Assembly: GCA_950097245.1 (NCBI GenBank)
Contig: CATNCS010000011.1
Coordinates: 1 to 48,219, forward strand
Source of the DNA: an uncultured Oscillospiraceae bacterium
GTDB taxonomy: Bacteria > Bacillota > Clostridia > Oscillospirales > Oscillospiraceae
DNA length: 48,219 nt
Direction of reading: 5' to 3'
Shown: piece by piece, positions 1 to 7,283 of the stretch
How positions within the stretch are numbered: position 1 is the first letter of the stretch
Layout: each line of letters opens with the position of its first letter
The notes under the pieces: model-generated
Seen by the model: only the letters and a program-made list of their open reading frames with translations
Told to the model about the DNA's origin: nothing
Databases searched by the model: none
Position numbers and translations under genes: made by a program

Positions 1-1
1 G

Positions 2-637
2 TTCTTCCCCGACAGCGGCTCCATTGTGCTGGACGGGGAGGACATCACCTTCAAGCCCGAGTACAAGCGCAGCCGGGAGCTGGGCCGGCTGTTTCAGGAC
101 CCCATGAAGGGCACCGCCCCCCACATGACCATCGAGGAAAACCTGGCTCTGGCCTACCTGCGCACCAGCAAACACCAGCACGCCTACTTCAGCCGCACCA
201 GCAAGGCAGACCGGGCCTTCTTCCGGGACCAGCTGGCCAGGCTGGACATGGGGCTGGAGGACCGGATGGGCCAGCCGGTGGGGCTGCTGTCCGGCGGACA
301 GCGCCAGGCGCTGACGCTGCTCATGTCTACTATGGTGCCCCCCAAGATTCTCCTGCTGGACGAGCACACCGCCGCCCTGGACCCGGGCACCGCCGAGAAG
401 GTGCTGAAAATCACCCGGGAGGTGGTGGCGGAGCACAAAATCACCACCATGATGGTCACCCACAACATGCACCAGGCCCTGGAGCTGGGCAACCGCACCC
501 TGATGATGGACAGCGGGCGGATCGTCCTGGACGTCCAGGGGGAGGAGCGGAAGAGCATGACCGTCAGCGACCTGCTGGAGAAGTTCAAGGCCCGGGTGGG
601 CGAGGACCTGGACAACGACCGGATTTTGCTGTCTTGA
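2..637 (+). CDS. ABC transporter ATP-binding protein, 5' truncated by window edge
   Basis: The reading frame is open from the first bases of the window, so the start codon and Walker A lie outside. What remains holds a Q-loop (LFQDP), the ABC signature LSGGQRQ, Walker B ILLLDEHTAALD and the H-loop VTHN. The sequence around the Q-loop (DPMKGTAPHMTIEENL) resembles ATPases that pair with the TrpX/ABC.X-type substrate-binding proteins of Bacillota, thought to import aromatic amino acids or similar small molecules. The permease and binding protein would be upstream, outside the window. The ATPase class is certain; the substrate is inference. The gene ends in a strong terminator hairpin. Confidence 0.85.
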   Translation, partial: FFPDSGSIVLDGEDITFKPEYKRSRELGRLFQDPMKGTAPHMTIEENLALAYLRTSKHQHAYFSRTSKADRAFFRDQLARLDMGLEDRMGQPVGLLSGGQRQALTLLMSTMVPPKILLLDEHTAALDPGTAEKVLKITREVVAEHKITTMMVTHNMHQALELGNRTLMMDSGRIVLDVQGEERKSMTVSDLLEKFKARVGEDLDNDRILLS

Positions 638-642
638 ATACG

Positions 643-670
643 GGCCCGCCGCTTTCGCGGCGGGCCTTTT
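643..670 (+). terminator. Intrinsic terminator of the ABC ATPase gene
   Basis: A perfect 10-bp GC stem (GGCCCGCCGC / GCGGCGGGCC) with a TTTC loop is followed by TTTT. It starts six bases after the stop codon. A MITE-like repeat begins immediately after the T run. Confidence 0.85.
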
Positions 671-854
671 GGCTTCCCCTTTAGGGGAAGCTGGCACGGC
701 GCAGCCGTGACTGATGAGGTATTTCGCCTGCGGCAAAATATGCAGAGCAAATAAAGTCTGATAAAACTGGGTTTACTTCGTATGTTCGTCGTTGCCGAAC
801 ACCTCATCCGCCCCAGTGTGTGCACTGGGGCACCTTCCCCTAAAGGGGAAGGCT
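671..854. repeat. MITE-like palindromic repeat, copy 1
   Basis: The element has long imperfect terminal inverted repeats. The left arm opens GGCTTCCCCTTTAGGGGAAG, then a GGCACGGC..GCCGTGAC hairpin and TGATGAGG. The right arm, from about 801, carries CCTCATCCGCCCC, a CAGTG hairpin and CACCTTCCCCTAAAGGGGAAG. The AT-richer core (about 720-800) has no open frame and differs from the cores of the other copies. No transposase is present. It fills most of the 330-base gap between the ABC ATPase and the sigma factor; the remainder (855-967) is AT-rich leader with no promoter I can call. Confidence 0.8.
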
Positions 855-967
855 TTGGAGCGCAGACCTGAAAAATTTTTTATCTTCACTGAGATTTTAT
901 CCTCCACTTGCGGATATTACTTGATGAAAGGCCTTTCAAGAACAGATTTCCAAGGAGGTGAGCGGCA

Positions 968-1477
968 TTGACCCAGGAGGAATTTGCCCGGGCGGCCCAG
1001 ACCTACGGGGACACCGTCTATCGGGTGGCGTACCACGCCCTGGGCAGCCCCCAGGACGCCGAGGACGTGACCCAGACCGTGCTTTTAAAGCTGTTCGAGT
1101 GCAAAAAGAATTTTGAGTCCGACGAGCATATGAAGCACTGGATTCTGCGGGTGGCGGTGAACGAGAGCCGGCGCGTGCTGCGGTCGGCCTGGCGGCGGAC
1201 CTCCGTCCCCCTGGAGGAGTGGCACGACGCCGCTGCCCCGGAGGACCCGGCCAAGGCCGAGGTGCTGGAGACGGTGATGGCCCTGGAGCCCAAATACCGC
1301 CTGGCCGTCTACCTCTACTACTACGAGGGGCTGTCTGTGGCCGAGACCGCCGCCGCTATGAGAGCCAACGTGTCCACCGTGCAGACCTGGCTGCTCCGGG
1401 CCCGGGCCCGGCTGCGGAAGGAGCTTACCGAGGAAAAGGAGGAATCTGTCCATGTTCGACCCCAAATTGTACCGTGA
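968..1477 (+). CDS. ECF-type RNA polymerase sigma factor (sigma-70 family)
   Basis: A 169-residue protein with the two conserved sigma regions. Region 2 spans about residues 10-70 (YGDTVYRVAYHAL, then DAEDVTQTVLLKLF). Region 4 spans about 105-160 and has a helix-turn-helix (GLSVAETAAAMRANVSTVQT). It directs RNA polymerase to a small set of promoters. The start is TTG, chosen because AAGGAGGTG lies seven bases upstream and no ATG fits. The next gene starts inside its 3' end (26-base overlap), the usual arrangement for a sigma factor and its regulator. The regulon is unknown. Confidence 0.9.
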   Translation: MTQEEFARAAQTYGDTVYRVAYHALGSPQDAEDVTQTVLLKLFECKKNFESDEHMKHWILRVAVNESRRVLRSAWRRTSVPLEEWHDAAAPEDPAKAEVLETVMALEPKYRLAVYLYYYEGLSVAETAAAMRANVSTVQTWLLRARARLRKELTEEKEESVHVRPQIVP

Positions 1478-2129
1478 GGCATGCCGGGAGCTGAGAGCCC
1501 CCGAGGATAAAATTGAGGAGATTATCGCCATGACTGAAAAGACTAATAAGAAGAAAATCCGCCCCCTGCGCACCGCCCTGATCGCCGCCGCCGCCGTGGC
1601 TATGATGGTGGTGGGGGTATCCGCCGCCAACCCGGAGGCCACCCAGGAGTTTTGGCTTACCCTGAGAAACGCCGTTCAGGTGGACCAGTACCGGATGGAT
1701 TTGACCACGGAGGACGGGGAAAAGGTGTCTGTGATTTCCGTCCCCCAGGCGATGCTGGAGAACCGGGACGGCCGGGCCATCCTGATGGTGGACGGCAAAG
1801 ACGTTGCCGATATCACCGACGCGCTGGCCCGGGACCAGCACTATGTCTATGAGGACGTGGCCGAGGGCAGCAAGATCAGCGTGACCGTGGACGGGACCAT
1901 CGACGAGTGGACGATGACCGCGGACGTGGGCAAGCTGGATGAGGACGGCACCTACAACTGGTTCGGAGGCGTGACCACCACCAACGAGGACCAGGATGAC
2001 AGCTTGGGAGCCCGTATCTTTGAGGGCGCCTCGTTTGGTGAGGTTTTTGAGAGCGTGAATGTGGAAGAAAACGCGGACTCGGATGTGGAACTGACCGTGG
2101 GTATCTACGCGGTGACAGATAACGACTGA
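1452..2129 (+). CDS. Probable membrane-anchored anti-sigma factor / sigma partner
   Basis: A 225-residue protein with a cytoplasmic N-terminus of about 38 residues (MFDPKLYREACRELRAPEDK), one transmembrane helix at about 40-58, and an external acidic domain of about 165 residues with no family I recognise. GGAGGA lies nine bases before the ATG. It overlaps the ECF sigma gene by 26 bases. A short N-terminal helix region, one membrane span and an outer domain is the usual layout of regulators encoded with Clostridia ECF factors. The anti-sigma role is inferred from this; no ZAS zinc motif is seen. Confidence 0.65.
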   Translation: MFDPKLYREACRELRAPEDKIEEIIAMTEKTNKKKIRPLRTALIAAAAVAMMVVGVSAANPEATQEFWLTLRNAVQVDQYRMDLTTEDGEKVSVISVPQAMLENRDGRAILMVDGKDVADITDALARDQHYVYEDVAEGSKISVTVDGTIDEWTMTADVGKLDEDGTYNWFGGVTTTNEDQDDSLGARIFEGASFGEVFESVNVEENADSDVELTVGIYAVTDND

Positions 2130-2144
2130 ACACAGCTTTATAAG

Positions 2145-2173
2145 AGCGGGCCGGGAACCGGCCCGCTGTTTTT
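2145..2173 (+). terminator. Terminator of the sigma factor operon
   Basis: A perfect 10-bp stem AGCGGGCCGG / CCGGCCCGCT with a GAA loop, then G and TTTTT. A near-copy lies downstream of vapC at 2870-2895. Confidence 0.85.
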
Positions 2174-2185
2174 ATATCCAGCCGC

Positions 2186-2215
2186 TTGACTAAAATATAT
2201 ATCATGGTATATACT
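2186..2215 (+). promoter_or_regulatory. vapBC promoter with overlapping operator-like palindrome
   Basis: TTGACT, an 18-base spacer, then TATACT. An imperfect inverted repeat (about 2196-2213, TATATATC/GGTATATA centred on CATG) covers the -10 region. VapB-VapC complexes usually repress their own promoter at such a dyad, so autoregulation is inferred. Confidence 0.65.
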
Positions 2216-2236
2216 GTTTGCAAGGAGGTGTAAGTC

Positions 2237-2467
2237 ATGGAAACGGCAAAGGTATTTGAAAATGGACGCAGTCAAGCGGTACGGCTGCCCAAGAAATATC
2301 GCTTCAATGTGGACGAGGTTGTGGTTCAGCAGTTGGGGGACGCAATTCTCCTGGTTCCCAGGGAATCCCTGTGGCAGACCTTTCTGGAGGGGCTGGACAG
2401 CTTTACCGGCGATATATTTGAGAATGGGCGGGACCAGGGGGTCCAGAAGGAGAGAGAGCCGCTGTGA
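2237..2467 (+). CDS. vapB: VapB-family antitoxin (AbrB/SpoVT-type DNA-binding)
   Basis: A 76-residue protein with the swapped-hairpin AbrB/MazE fold signature at its N-terminus (AKVFENGRSQAVRLPKKYRF). The C-terminus is acidic and presumably wraps VapC. AAGGAGGTG sits seven bases before the ATG. The stop codon overlaps the vapC start by four bases (GTGA), which fits translational coupling. The pair is less GC-rich than its neighbours, which suggests transfer. Expected role: neutralise VapC and repress the shared promoter. Confidence 0.88.
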   Translation: METAKVFENGRSQAVRLPKKYRFNVDEVVVQQLGDAILLVPRESLWQTFLEGLDSFTGDIFENGRDQGVQKEREPL

Positions 2468-2865
2468 CATATATGCTGGACACAAACATCTGCATTTACG
2501 CCATGAAGAAAAAGCCGGAACAGGTGCTGAAGAGGCTGAAAGAGGCGCTGCACAGCGGTATCTGTATCTCGTCAATCACACTTGCCGAACTGGAATATGG
2601 GATGAAACACAGCTCAAATCCAGAAAAGAACACCCAAGCGCTGCTCCGCTTTCTGGTTCCCTTTAGCATCTTGCCCTTCGGGCCAGCTGCGGCAACGGAG
2701 TACGGAGCAATCAGAGCTTATTTGCAACGGCAGGGTACGCCCATCGGACCGCTGGATATGCTGATTGCCGGGCACGCCAGGGCAGAGGGGCTTGTTCTTG
2801 TAACGAACAATGGAAAGGAATTTGAACGGGTACCTGAATTGACAATCGAGAATTGGGCCGAATAA
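2464..2865 (+). CDS. vapC: VapC-family toxin, PIN-domain ribonuclease
   Basis: A 133-residue PIN domain. The acidic metal-binding residues are in place: D6 (MLDTNIC), E42 (LAELEYG), D98 (GPLDMLIAGHA) and the C-terminal TNNGKEFERV block. VapC toxins cleave tRNA or rRNA loops with Mg2+; the target here is unknown. The GTG start overlaps the vapB stop; an ATG three codons in is a possible alternative. Length is normal for the family, so the toxin looks intact. Confidence 0.9.
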   Translation: MTYMLDTNICIYAMKKKPEQVLKRLKEALHSGICISSITLAELEYGMKHSSNPEKNTQALLRFLVPFSILPFGPAAATEYGAIRAYLQRQGTPIGPLDMLIAGHARAEGLVLVTNNGKEFERVPELTIENWAE

Positions 2866-2869
2866 TGCG

Positions 2870-2895
2870 GCGGGCCTGGAAACCGGCCCGCTGTT
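2870..2895 (+). terminator. Terminator-like hairpin after vapC
   Basis: GCGGGCC and GGCCCGC arms around a TGGAAACC loop, followed by TGTTCT. It closely matches the terminator at 2145-2173 but has a broken T run, so it is probably weaker. Confidence 0.6.
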
Positions 2896-2944
2896 CTGCG
2901 CTTTAAATCCAACCAAAACCCAACTATTTTAAACCCGCTTCCCC

Positions 2945-2973
2945 TTGTATTTTCCAGGAGGCTGTTTTATAAT
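2945..2973 (+). promoter_or_regulatory. Sigma-A promoter for the transketolase genes
   Basis: TTGTAT, a 17-base spacer, then TATAAT, about 50 bases before the start codon at 3023. Confidence 0.7.
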
Positions 2974-3022
2974 GAAAGGCAGCAAAACCGATGAAATATT
3001 TTCAAGATAGAAGGAGAGCATT

Positions 3023-3868
3023 ATGACAGCCAGCGAAAAAAAGCAGCTGATGGCCACGGCCTGCAAGGTGCGCATGGGGGTCATCGAGGGCACCCACGGT
3101 GCCAAGGCGGGCCACCCCGGCGGCAGCCTGTCCGCCGCCGACGTTTTCACCTATCTCTACTTTAAAGAGATGAACATCGACCCTAAGGACCCCAAGAAGG
3201 AGGACCGGGACCGCTTTGTCCTGTCCAAGGGGCACACCGCGCCGGGGCTGTATGCCGCCCTGGCCAACCGGGGCTTCTTCCCTGTGGACGACCTGCCCAC
3301 CCTGCGGCACATCGACAGCTACCTCCAGGGCCACCCCAACATGAACACCGTCCCCGGTGTGGACATGTCCACCGGCTCTCTGGGCCAGGGCATCTCCGTG
3401 GCCGCGGGCATGGCTCTGGCCGCCAAGCACCAGGGGAAGAGCTGCCGGGTGTATGCCCTGCTGGGGGACGGCGAGATTCAGGAAGGCCAGGTGTGGGAGG
3501 CCTTTATGCTGGCCCACCACTACAAGCTGGACAACCTGTGCGCCGTCATCGACAACAACGGGCTCCAGATCGACGGCCCGGTGGACAAGGTCATGAGCCC
3601 CTACCCCATTCCGGACAAGCTCCGGGCCTTCGGCTGGAACGTGGTGGAGATCGACGGTCACGACTTCGACCAGATCGAAGGGGCCTTCGCCCAGGCCCGG
3701 GAGAACAAGGGAGCTCCCACCGCCATTGTGATGAAGACCACCAAGGGCAAGGGGGTCAGCTACATGGAGGGCCAGGCCGGCTGGCACGGCAAGGCCCCCA
3801 ACGACGAGGAGTATGAGAAGGCCATGGCTGAGCTGCGGGCTCAGCTGGCGGAAGTGGAGGCGATGTGA
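3023..3868 (+). CDS. Transketolase, N-terminal (thiamine diphosphate-binding) subunit
   Basis: A 281-residue protein covering the first half of a classical transketolase. The ThDP/Mg motif GDGEIQEG begins at residue 148 and ends in IDNN near 176-179. Conserved histidines sit in GHPGG (H31) and SKGHTAPGLYA (H71), and GSLGQG is at 118-123. With the downstream subunit it moves two-carbon units between sugar phosphates in the non-oxidative pentose phosphate pathway. AGAAGGAGAG precedes the ATG. Split transketolases are common in anaerobic Bacillota and archaea. One base separates the two genes, so they form one operon. Confidence 0.95.
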   Translation: MTASEKKQLMATACKVRMGVIEGTHGAKAGHPGGSLSAADVFTYLYFKEMNIDPKDPKKEDRDRFVLSKGHTAPGLYAALANRGFFPVDDLPTLRHIDSYLQGHPNMNTVPGVDMSTGSLGQGISVAAGMALAAKHQGKSCRVYALLGDGEIQEGQVWEAFMLAHHYKLDNLCAVIDNNGLQIDGPVDKVMSPYPIPDKLRAFGWNVVEIDGHDFDQIEGAFAQARENKGAPTAIVMKTTKGKGVSYMEGQAGWHGKAPNDEEYEKAMAELRAQLAEVEAM

Positions 3869-3869
3869 G

Positions 3870-4811
3870 ATGGAAGTGAAAAAAATCGCGACCCGGGACA
3901 GCTATGGCGCGGCGCTGGCCGAGCTGGGCAGGGAGCACGACGACCTGATCGTCTTTGACGCCGACCTGGCCGGCGCCACCAAGACGGGCACCTTTAAGAA
4001 GGCCTTCCCGGAGCGCCACTACAACTGCGGCATTGCCGAGGGCAACATGATCGCCGTGGCCGCCGGTGCCGCCGCCATGGGGCTGGTGCCCTTCGCCTCC
4101 AGCTTTGCCATGTTCGCCGCCGGACGGGCCTTCGAGCAGGTGCGCAACTCCATCGGCTACCCCCATCTCAATGTGAAAATCGGCGCCACCCACGGGGGCA
4201 TCTCCGTGGGCGAGGACGGGGCCTCCCACCAGTGCTGCGAGGACTTCGCCCTCATGCGCTCCATCCCTGGCATGGTGGTCATGTCCCCCGCCGACGACGT
4301 GGAGGCGAAAGCCGCCGTCAAGGCCGCCTATGAGTACCAGGGCCCCGTCTACCTGCGCTTCGGCCGGCTGGCCGTCCCCGTCTTCCACGACGAGGCCACC
4401 TTTAAGTTTGAGATCGGCAAGGGCGAGGTCCTCCAGGAGGGCTCCGACGTGGCCATTATCGCCAACGGCCTGCTGGTCAACGAGGCGATCACAGCCGGTA
4501 AGACCCTGGCCGAGGCGGGCATCTCCGCCCGGGTCATTAACCTGTGCACCATCAAGCCCCTGGACGAGGAGCTGGTGCTGAAAGCCGCCAAGGATTGCGG
4601 CAAGGTCATCACCTGCGAGGAGCACTCCGTCATCGGCGGCCTGGGCGAGGCGGTGTGCGCCCTGCTCAGCGAGAAGTGCCCCACTCCGGTGCGGCGCATC
4701 GGCGTCAACGACGAGTTCGGCCACTCCGGCCCCGCCGCCGCCCTGCTCAAGCAGTTCGGCCTGTCGGCGGAGCATATCGTAGAGGTTGCCAGGGACTTCT
4801 GCGGCAAATAA
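3870..4811 (+). CDS. Transketolase, C-terminal subunit
   Basis: A 313-residue protein with the pyrimidine-binding and C-terminal domains of transketolase: MEVKKIATRDSYGAAL at the start, the catalytic-type glutamate region NCGIAEGNM, then GATHGGISVGEDG and the C-terminal domain from about residue 185. The frame is open 19 codons upstream, but the ATG at 3870 is preferred: it follows the N-subunit stop by one base and matches the family N-terminus, and the purine-rich sequence before it lies inside the upstream gene. It forms the active enzyme with the preceding subunit. Confidence 0.95.
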   Translation: MEVKKIATRDSYGAALAELGREHDDLIVFDADLAGATKTGTFKKAFPERHYNCGIAEGNMIAVAAGAAAMGLVPFASSFAMFAAGRAFEQVRNSIGYPHLNVKIGATHGGISVGEDGASHQCCEDFALMRSIPGMVVMSPADDVEAKAAVKAAYEYQGPVYLRFGRLAVPVFHDEATFKFEIGKGEVLQEGSDVAIIANGLLVNEAITAGKTLAEAGISARVINLCTIKPLDEELVLKAAKDCGKVITCEEHSVIGGLGEAVCALLSEKCPTPVRRIGVNDEFGHSGPAAALLKQFGLSAEHIVEVARDFCGK

Positions 4812-4893
4812 TCGGTGAAAAACACGGAGTGCCTATGAAGTGACCCCCCAAAGAGAGACAAAGCTTGAGGCAAAAAATTGTTCAAGCAGCCGA

Positions 4894-4932
4894 AAGGGCT
4901 TGCTGTCTGTGAAGAGCGGACGGCAAGCCCTT
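4894..4932 (+). terminator. Hairpin downstream of transketolase
   Basis: A 14-bp stem (AAGGGCTTGCTGTC / GACGGCAAGCCCTT, one G-T wobble) without a T run. It could end or stabilise the transketolase mRNA. The rest of the 4812-5065 gap shows nothing else that I can support. Confidence 0.45.
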
Positions 4933-5065
4933 CAGCTTATACAAATCGTTCAGCATGACGGAAAACCAGAAAAAAAGACACAGTTTGCGCGGGACACATC
5001 TCTTTGTTTTCTGATAAGCAGACAGGGCGGCGGGGCACAGGTGGAACATGGGAACCGCAAAAAAA

Positions 5066-5097
5066 GAGGGAAACGAGTTTCCCCGTTTCCCTCATAA
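5066..5097 (-). terminator. Terminator of the perR-rubrerythrin-rubredoxin operon
   Basis: Read on the minus strand: GAGGGAAACG, a short loop and CGTTTCCCTC followed by seven T. It lies ten bases after the rubredoxin stop codon. Confidence 0.85.
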
Positions 5098-5106
5098 AGG
5101 TTATCC

Positions 5107-5262
5107 TTATTCCTTCTCAAAGACATCCTTGCCCATACCGCAGATGGGGCAGACCCAGTCCTCGGGGACATTTTCCCAGGGGGTGCCGGGGGCGATGCCG
5201 TTGTCGGGGTCGCCTGCGGCGGGGTCATAGACGTAGCCGCAGGGGCAGACATATTTATCCAT
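5107..5262 (-). CDS. Rubredoxin with a CXC first metal knuckle
   Basis: A 51-residue electron carrier with the usual rubredoxin body ([19 protein letters not shown], then DWVCPICG). The first iron-binding knuckle reads VCPCGYVYD, a C-P-C in place of the usual C-x-x-C; the second is a normal CPIC. The DNA at 5240-5262 is unambiguous. GGAGGAAGC lies before the ATG. It is downstream of the peroxide-reducing rubrerythrin and probably passes electrons to it. Whether the shortened knuckle changes iron binding or redox potential cannot be judged from sequence. Confidence 0.9.
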   Translation of the reverse strand: MDKYVCPCGYVYDPAAGDPDNGIAPGTPWENVPEDWVCPICGMGKDVFEKE

Positions 5263-5293
5263 TTGACAGCTTCCTCCTGAATTCGATAAAATA

Positions 5294-5317
5294 TCTTCCC
5301 GCCCAGAGGGCGGGAAG
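5294..5317 (-). terminator. Hairpin between rubrerythrin and rubredoxin
   Basis: A perfect 10-bp stem CTTCCCGCCC / GGGCGGGAAG with a three-base loop; on the minus strand ATATTTTAT follows. It looks like a leaky terminator or mRNA-stabilising element that sets different levels of the two proteins. Confidence 0.6.
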
Positions 5318-5329
5318 GCAGGGTAATTC

Positions 5330-5872
5330 TTACTTGAAGTACCGCTCCAGCAGGCCCTTGAACGCCTTGCCGTGGCGGGCCTCGTCCCGGGCCATCTCAT
5401 GCACGGTGTCGTGGATGGCGTCCAGGTTCTGCTCCTTGGCCATCTTGGCTAGGGCGACCTTGCCGGCGGTGGCGCCGTTCTCAGCCTCGACGCGCATCTC
5501 CAGGTTCTTCTTGGTGGAGTCGGTGACCACCTCGCCCAGCAGCTCGGCAAACTTGGCGGCGTGCTCAGCCTCCTCCCAGGCGGCCTTCTCCCAGTACAGG
5601 CCGATCTCAGGATAGCCCTCGCGATGGGCCACACGGGCCATAGCCAGGTACATACCGACCTCAGTGCACTCGCCCTGGAAGTTGGCGCGCAGGCCCTCGA
5701 TGATCTGGGGGTCGACGCCCTGGGCTACGCCCACGATGTGCTCGGCAGCCCAGGACATCTCGCCCTTCTGCTCCACGAACTTCTCGGGGCCGACGCCGCA
5801 CTGGGGGCACTTGGCGGGGGCGGACTCGCCCTCGTAGACATAGCCGCACACGCTGCAAACAAACTTTTTCAT
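5330..5872 (-). CDS. Reverse rubrerythrin (NADH peroxidase-type)
   Basis: A 180-residue protein. A short rubredoxin-like iron site at the N-terminus ([10 protein letters not shown] and CPQCG, residues 6-25) is followed by a four-helix diiron domain with ExxH-type ligands ([25 protein letters not shown]). The N-terminal position of the rubredoxin domain makes it a reverse rubrerythrin, the form that reduces H2O2 in clostridia. The ATG overlaps the upstream regulator's stop (ATGA), so the two are translationally coupled. It is expected to protect the cell from peroxide and oxygen. Confidence 0.93.
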   Translation of the reverse strand: MKKFVCSVCGYVYEGESAPAKCPQCGVGPEKFVEQKGEMSWAAEHIVGVAQGVDPQIIEGLRANFQGECTEVGMYLAMARVAHREGYPEIGLYWEKAAWEEAEHAAKFAELLGEVVTDSTKKNLEMRVEAENGATAGKVALAKMAKEQNLDAIHDTVHEMARDEARHGKAFKGLLERYFK

Positions 5873-6291
5873 GATAATGGTTCCTCCTTATTATTTTGTT
5901 GGGAATGCGAACAGCTGAGACACAGGCCATAGAATGTGAGCTCACAGCGTTCCACCGCAAACCCGTATTGCGTGCTGACGGTCCGCTCCAGGTTGTCCTC
6001 CAGAGGAATATCCGGCAGGTCCTGAATTGTGCCGCAGCAGTTGCAAACAAAGTGACTGTGGGGGGTGACAATGGCGTCAAACCGCTCCTGCCCCCGGACC
6101 ACTCCCACACTTTTGATGTGTCCGTGCTCCTGGAAAAAGGCCAGGTTACGGTAGACGGTCCCCAGGCTCAGGTCTGGATGCTGGGGCTTGAGCTGCCGGT
6201 AAATCCACTCCGCAGAGGGATGGCAGCTTGTCCCCTGCAGGGCGGCCAGGATCGCCTCCCGCTTTTTGCTGTATCGCACGGCGCGTTCCAT
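5869..6291 (-). CDS. Fur-family regulator, PerR-like
   Basis: A 140-residue protein with the Fur winged helix ([20 protein letters not shown]) and two CxxC zinc pairs (FVCNCCG and GLCLSC). The ATG at 6291 is preferred over a TTG six codons upstream because AAGGAGG sits six bases before it and itself overlaps the longer frame. Operon position with rubrerythrin and rubredoxin points to peroxide sensing (PerR) rather than iron uptake control. A palindrome just upstream suggests autoregulation. The PerR label is inference from context. Confidence 0.88.
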   Translation of the reverse strand: MERAVRYSKKREAILAALQGTSCHPSAEWIYRQLKPQHPDLSLGTVYRNLAFFQEHGHIKSVGVVRGQERFDAIVTPHSHFVCNCCGTIQDLPDIPLEDNLERTVSTQYGFAVERCELTFYGLCLSCSHSQQNNKEEPLS

Positions 6292-6304
6292 AGGCTGCCT
6301 CCTT

Positions 6305-6323
6305 AACAATATTAATTATTGTT
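6305..6323. promoter_or_regulatory. Fur/PerR-type operator
   Basis: AACAATATTAATTATTGTT is a near-perfect AT-rich dyad between the -10 box and the ribosome site of the PerR-like gene, at roughly +2 to +20. It has the length and symmetry of a Per/Fur box. Confidence 0.6.
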
Positions 6324-6331
6324 ACGCTGGT

Positions 6332-6360
6332 ATCCTACCATATTCCTCCGGCTTTGTAAA
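6332..6360 (-). promoter_or_regulatory. Promoter of the perR-like operon
   Basis: On the minus strand TTTACA, a 17-base spacer and TAGGAT. The candidate operator lies directly downstream, so bound repressor would block initiation. Confidence 0.6.
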
Positions 6361-6406
6361 GAGGAAAAGAAGAAAAATTTGGAATGGGAGTCCACATTTT
6401 TCTGCG

Positions 6407-7105
6407 CTACTCAGTCTCCCCCGTTTTGCGGCCTTTCAAACGCCGGAGGAGCATCTCTTCCATTTTATCGCCGTATTTCATGCCCAGCAGAAACAGCGCC
6501 GCTCCCGCTAAAGCGATGGGCGCCATCACCCAGGGGGGCAGACCCAGGGTAGAGCCGCCCAGGGCGCTGGCGAAGAGCAGTCCCCAGGGCCGGGTGAGCA
6601 GCACGATAAGGGCAAACCGGCGGAAGGACAGGTCGGTGAGTCCGGCCAGGATACACAGCATATCATCGGGAAAGAAGGGGAAGAGAAAGGCCAGAATCAG
6701 AAAAATAGGCGCCTTGGCCCGCAGGACGTCCTGATACTTTTCAGACAGCTTCCGGCTGACCAGCCGGTCGGCAAAGTCCCGGCCCAGGGCCCGGGCCAGC
6801 CAGAATACCAGCAGAGAGCCGGCCGCCACCGCCCCGAAGGTGAGCAGAAAGGCAGGCCAGGTGCCGAAGAGGAGGCCCCCGGCGGCGGCGGTGATGTTGC
6901 TGGGGATGGGGGCCAGCACCACCGACAGGAACTGGACCAGGAAAAACAGCAGGTGAGAATATGGGGCAAAGTCCGCAATATAGGCCCGCAGGGAATCCAA
7001 AGAGCCCGCCGCCCGGAAAAAGCCGCTGGCGTATAAAAACCACCCGCCCCCCGCAAGCAGCAGGAGGAGGGCGGCCAGGATCAGGAGCTTCTGTCTGTGT
7101 TTCAT
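6407..7105 (-). CDS. TVP38/TMEM64-family membrane protein (DedA/VTT domain)
   Basis: A 232-residue integral membrane protein with about six hydrophobic segments. The VTT core lies at about residues 50-180 (VLAPIPSNITAAAGGLLFG, then a FPFFPDDMLCILAG segment). Related proteins include DedA flippases and scramblases, so a lipid transport role is possible but unproven. The ATG at 7105 is chosen because GGAGGCGG precedes it; the frame runs 19 codons further without family similarity. It appears to be a single gene on its own. Confidence 0.8.
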   Translation of the reverse strand: MKHRQKLLILAALLLLLAGGGWFLYASGFFRAAGSLDSLRAYIADFAPYSHLLFFLVQFLSVVLAPIPSNITAAAGGLLFGTWPAFLLTFGAVAAGSLLVFWLARALGRDFADRLVSRKLSEKYQDVLRAKAPIFLILAFLFPFFPDDMLCILAGLTDLSFRRFALIVLLTRPWGLLFASALGGSTLGLPPWVMAPIALAGAALFLLGMKYGDKMEEMLLRRLKGRKTGETE

Positions 7106-7241
7106 CGTGCCGCCTCCGTTCTCAGGGGGTATTGTAACACAGCGGCAGCGAGAATACGACAAAAATCTCCTTAAATTTTCGTGAAGAAGGTGTGAACAGC
7201 AGGGGTATCATGAGGCCCGTCCCTCCGGACGGACCGTCCTC

Positions 7242-7271
7242 AATAAAATGACCCGCCGAGGGCGGCGGGTC
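7242..7271 (-). terminator. Terminator of metF
   Basis: On the minus strand the stem GACCCGCCG / CGGCGGGTC is followed by ATTTTATT, thirteen bases after the metF stop. The rest of 7106-7241 shows nothing that I can name. Confidence 0.75.
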
Positions 7272-7283
7272 CCACAGAGATAT

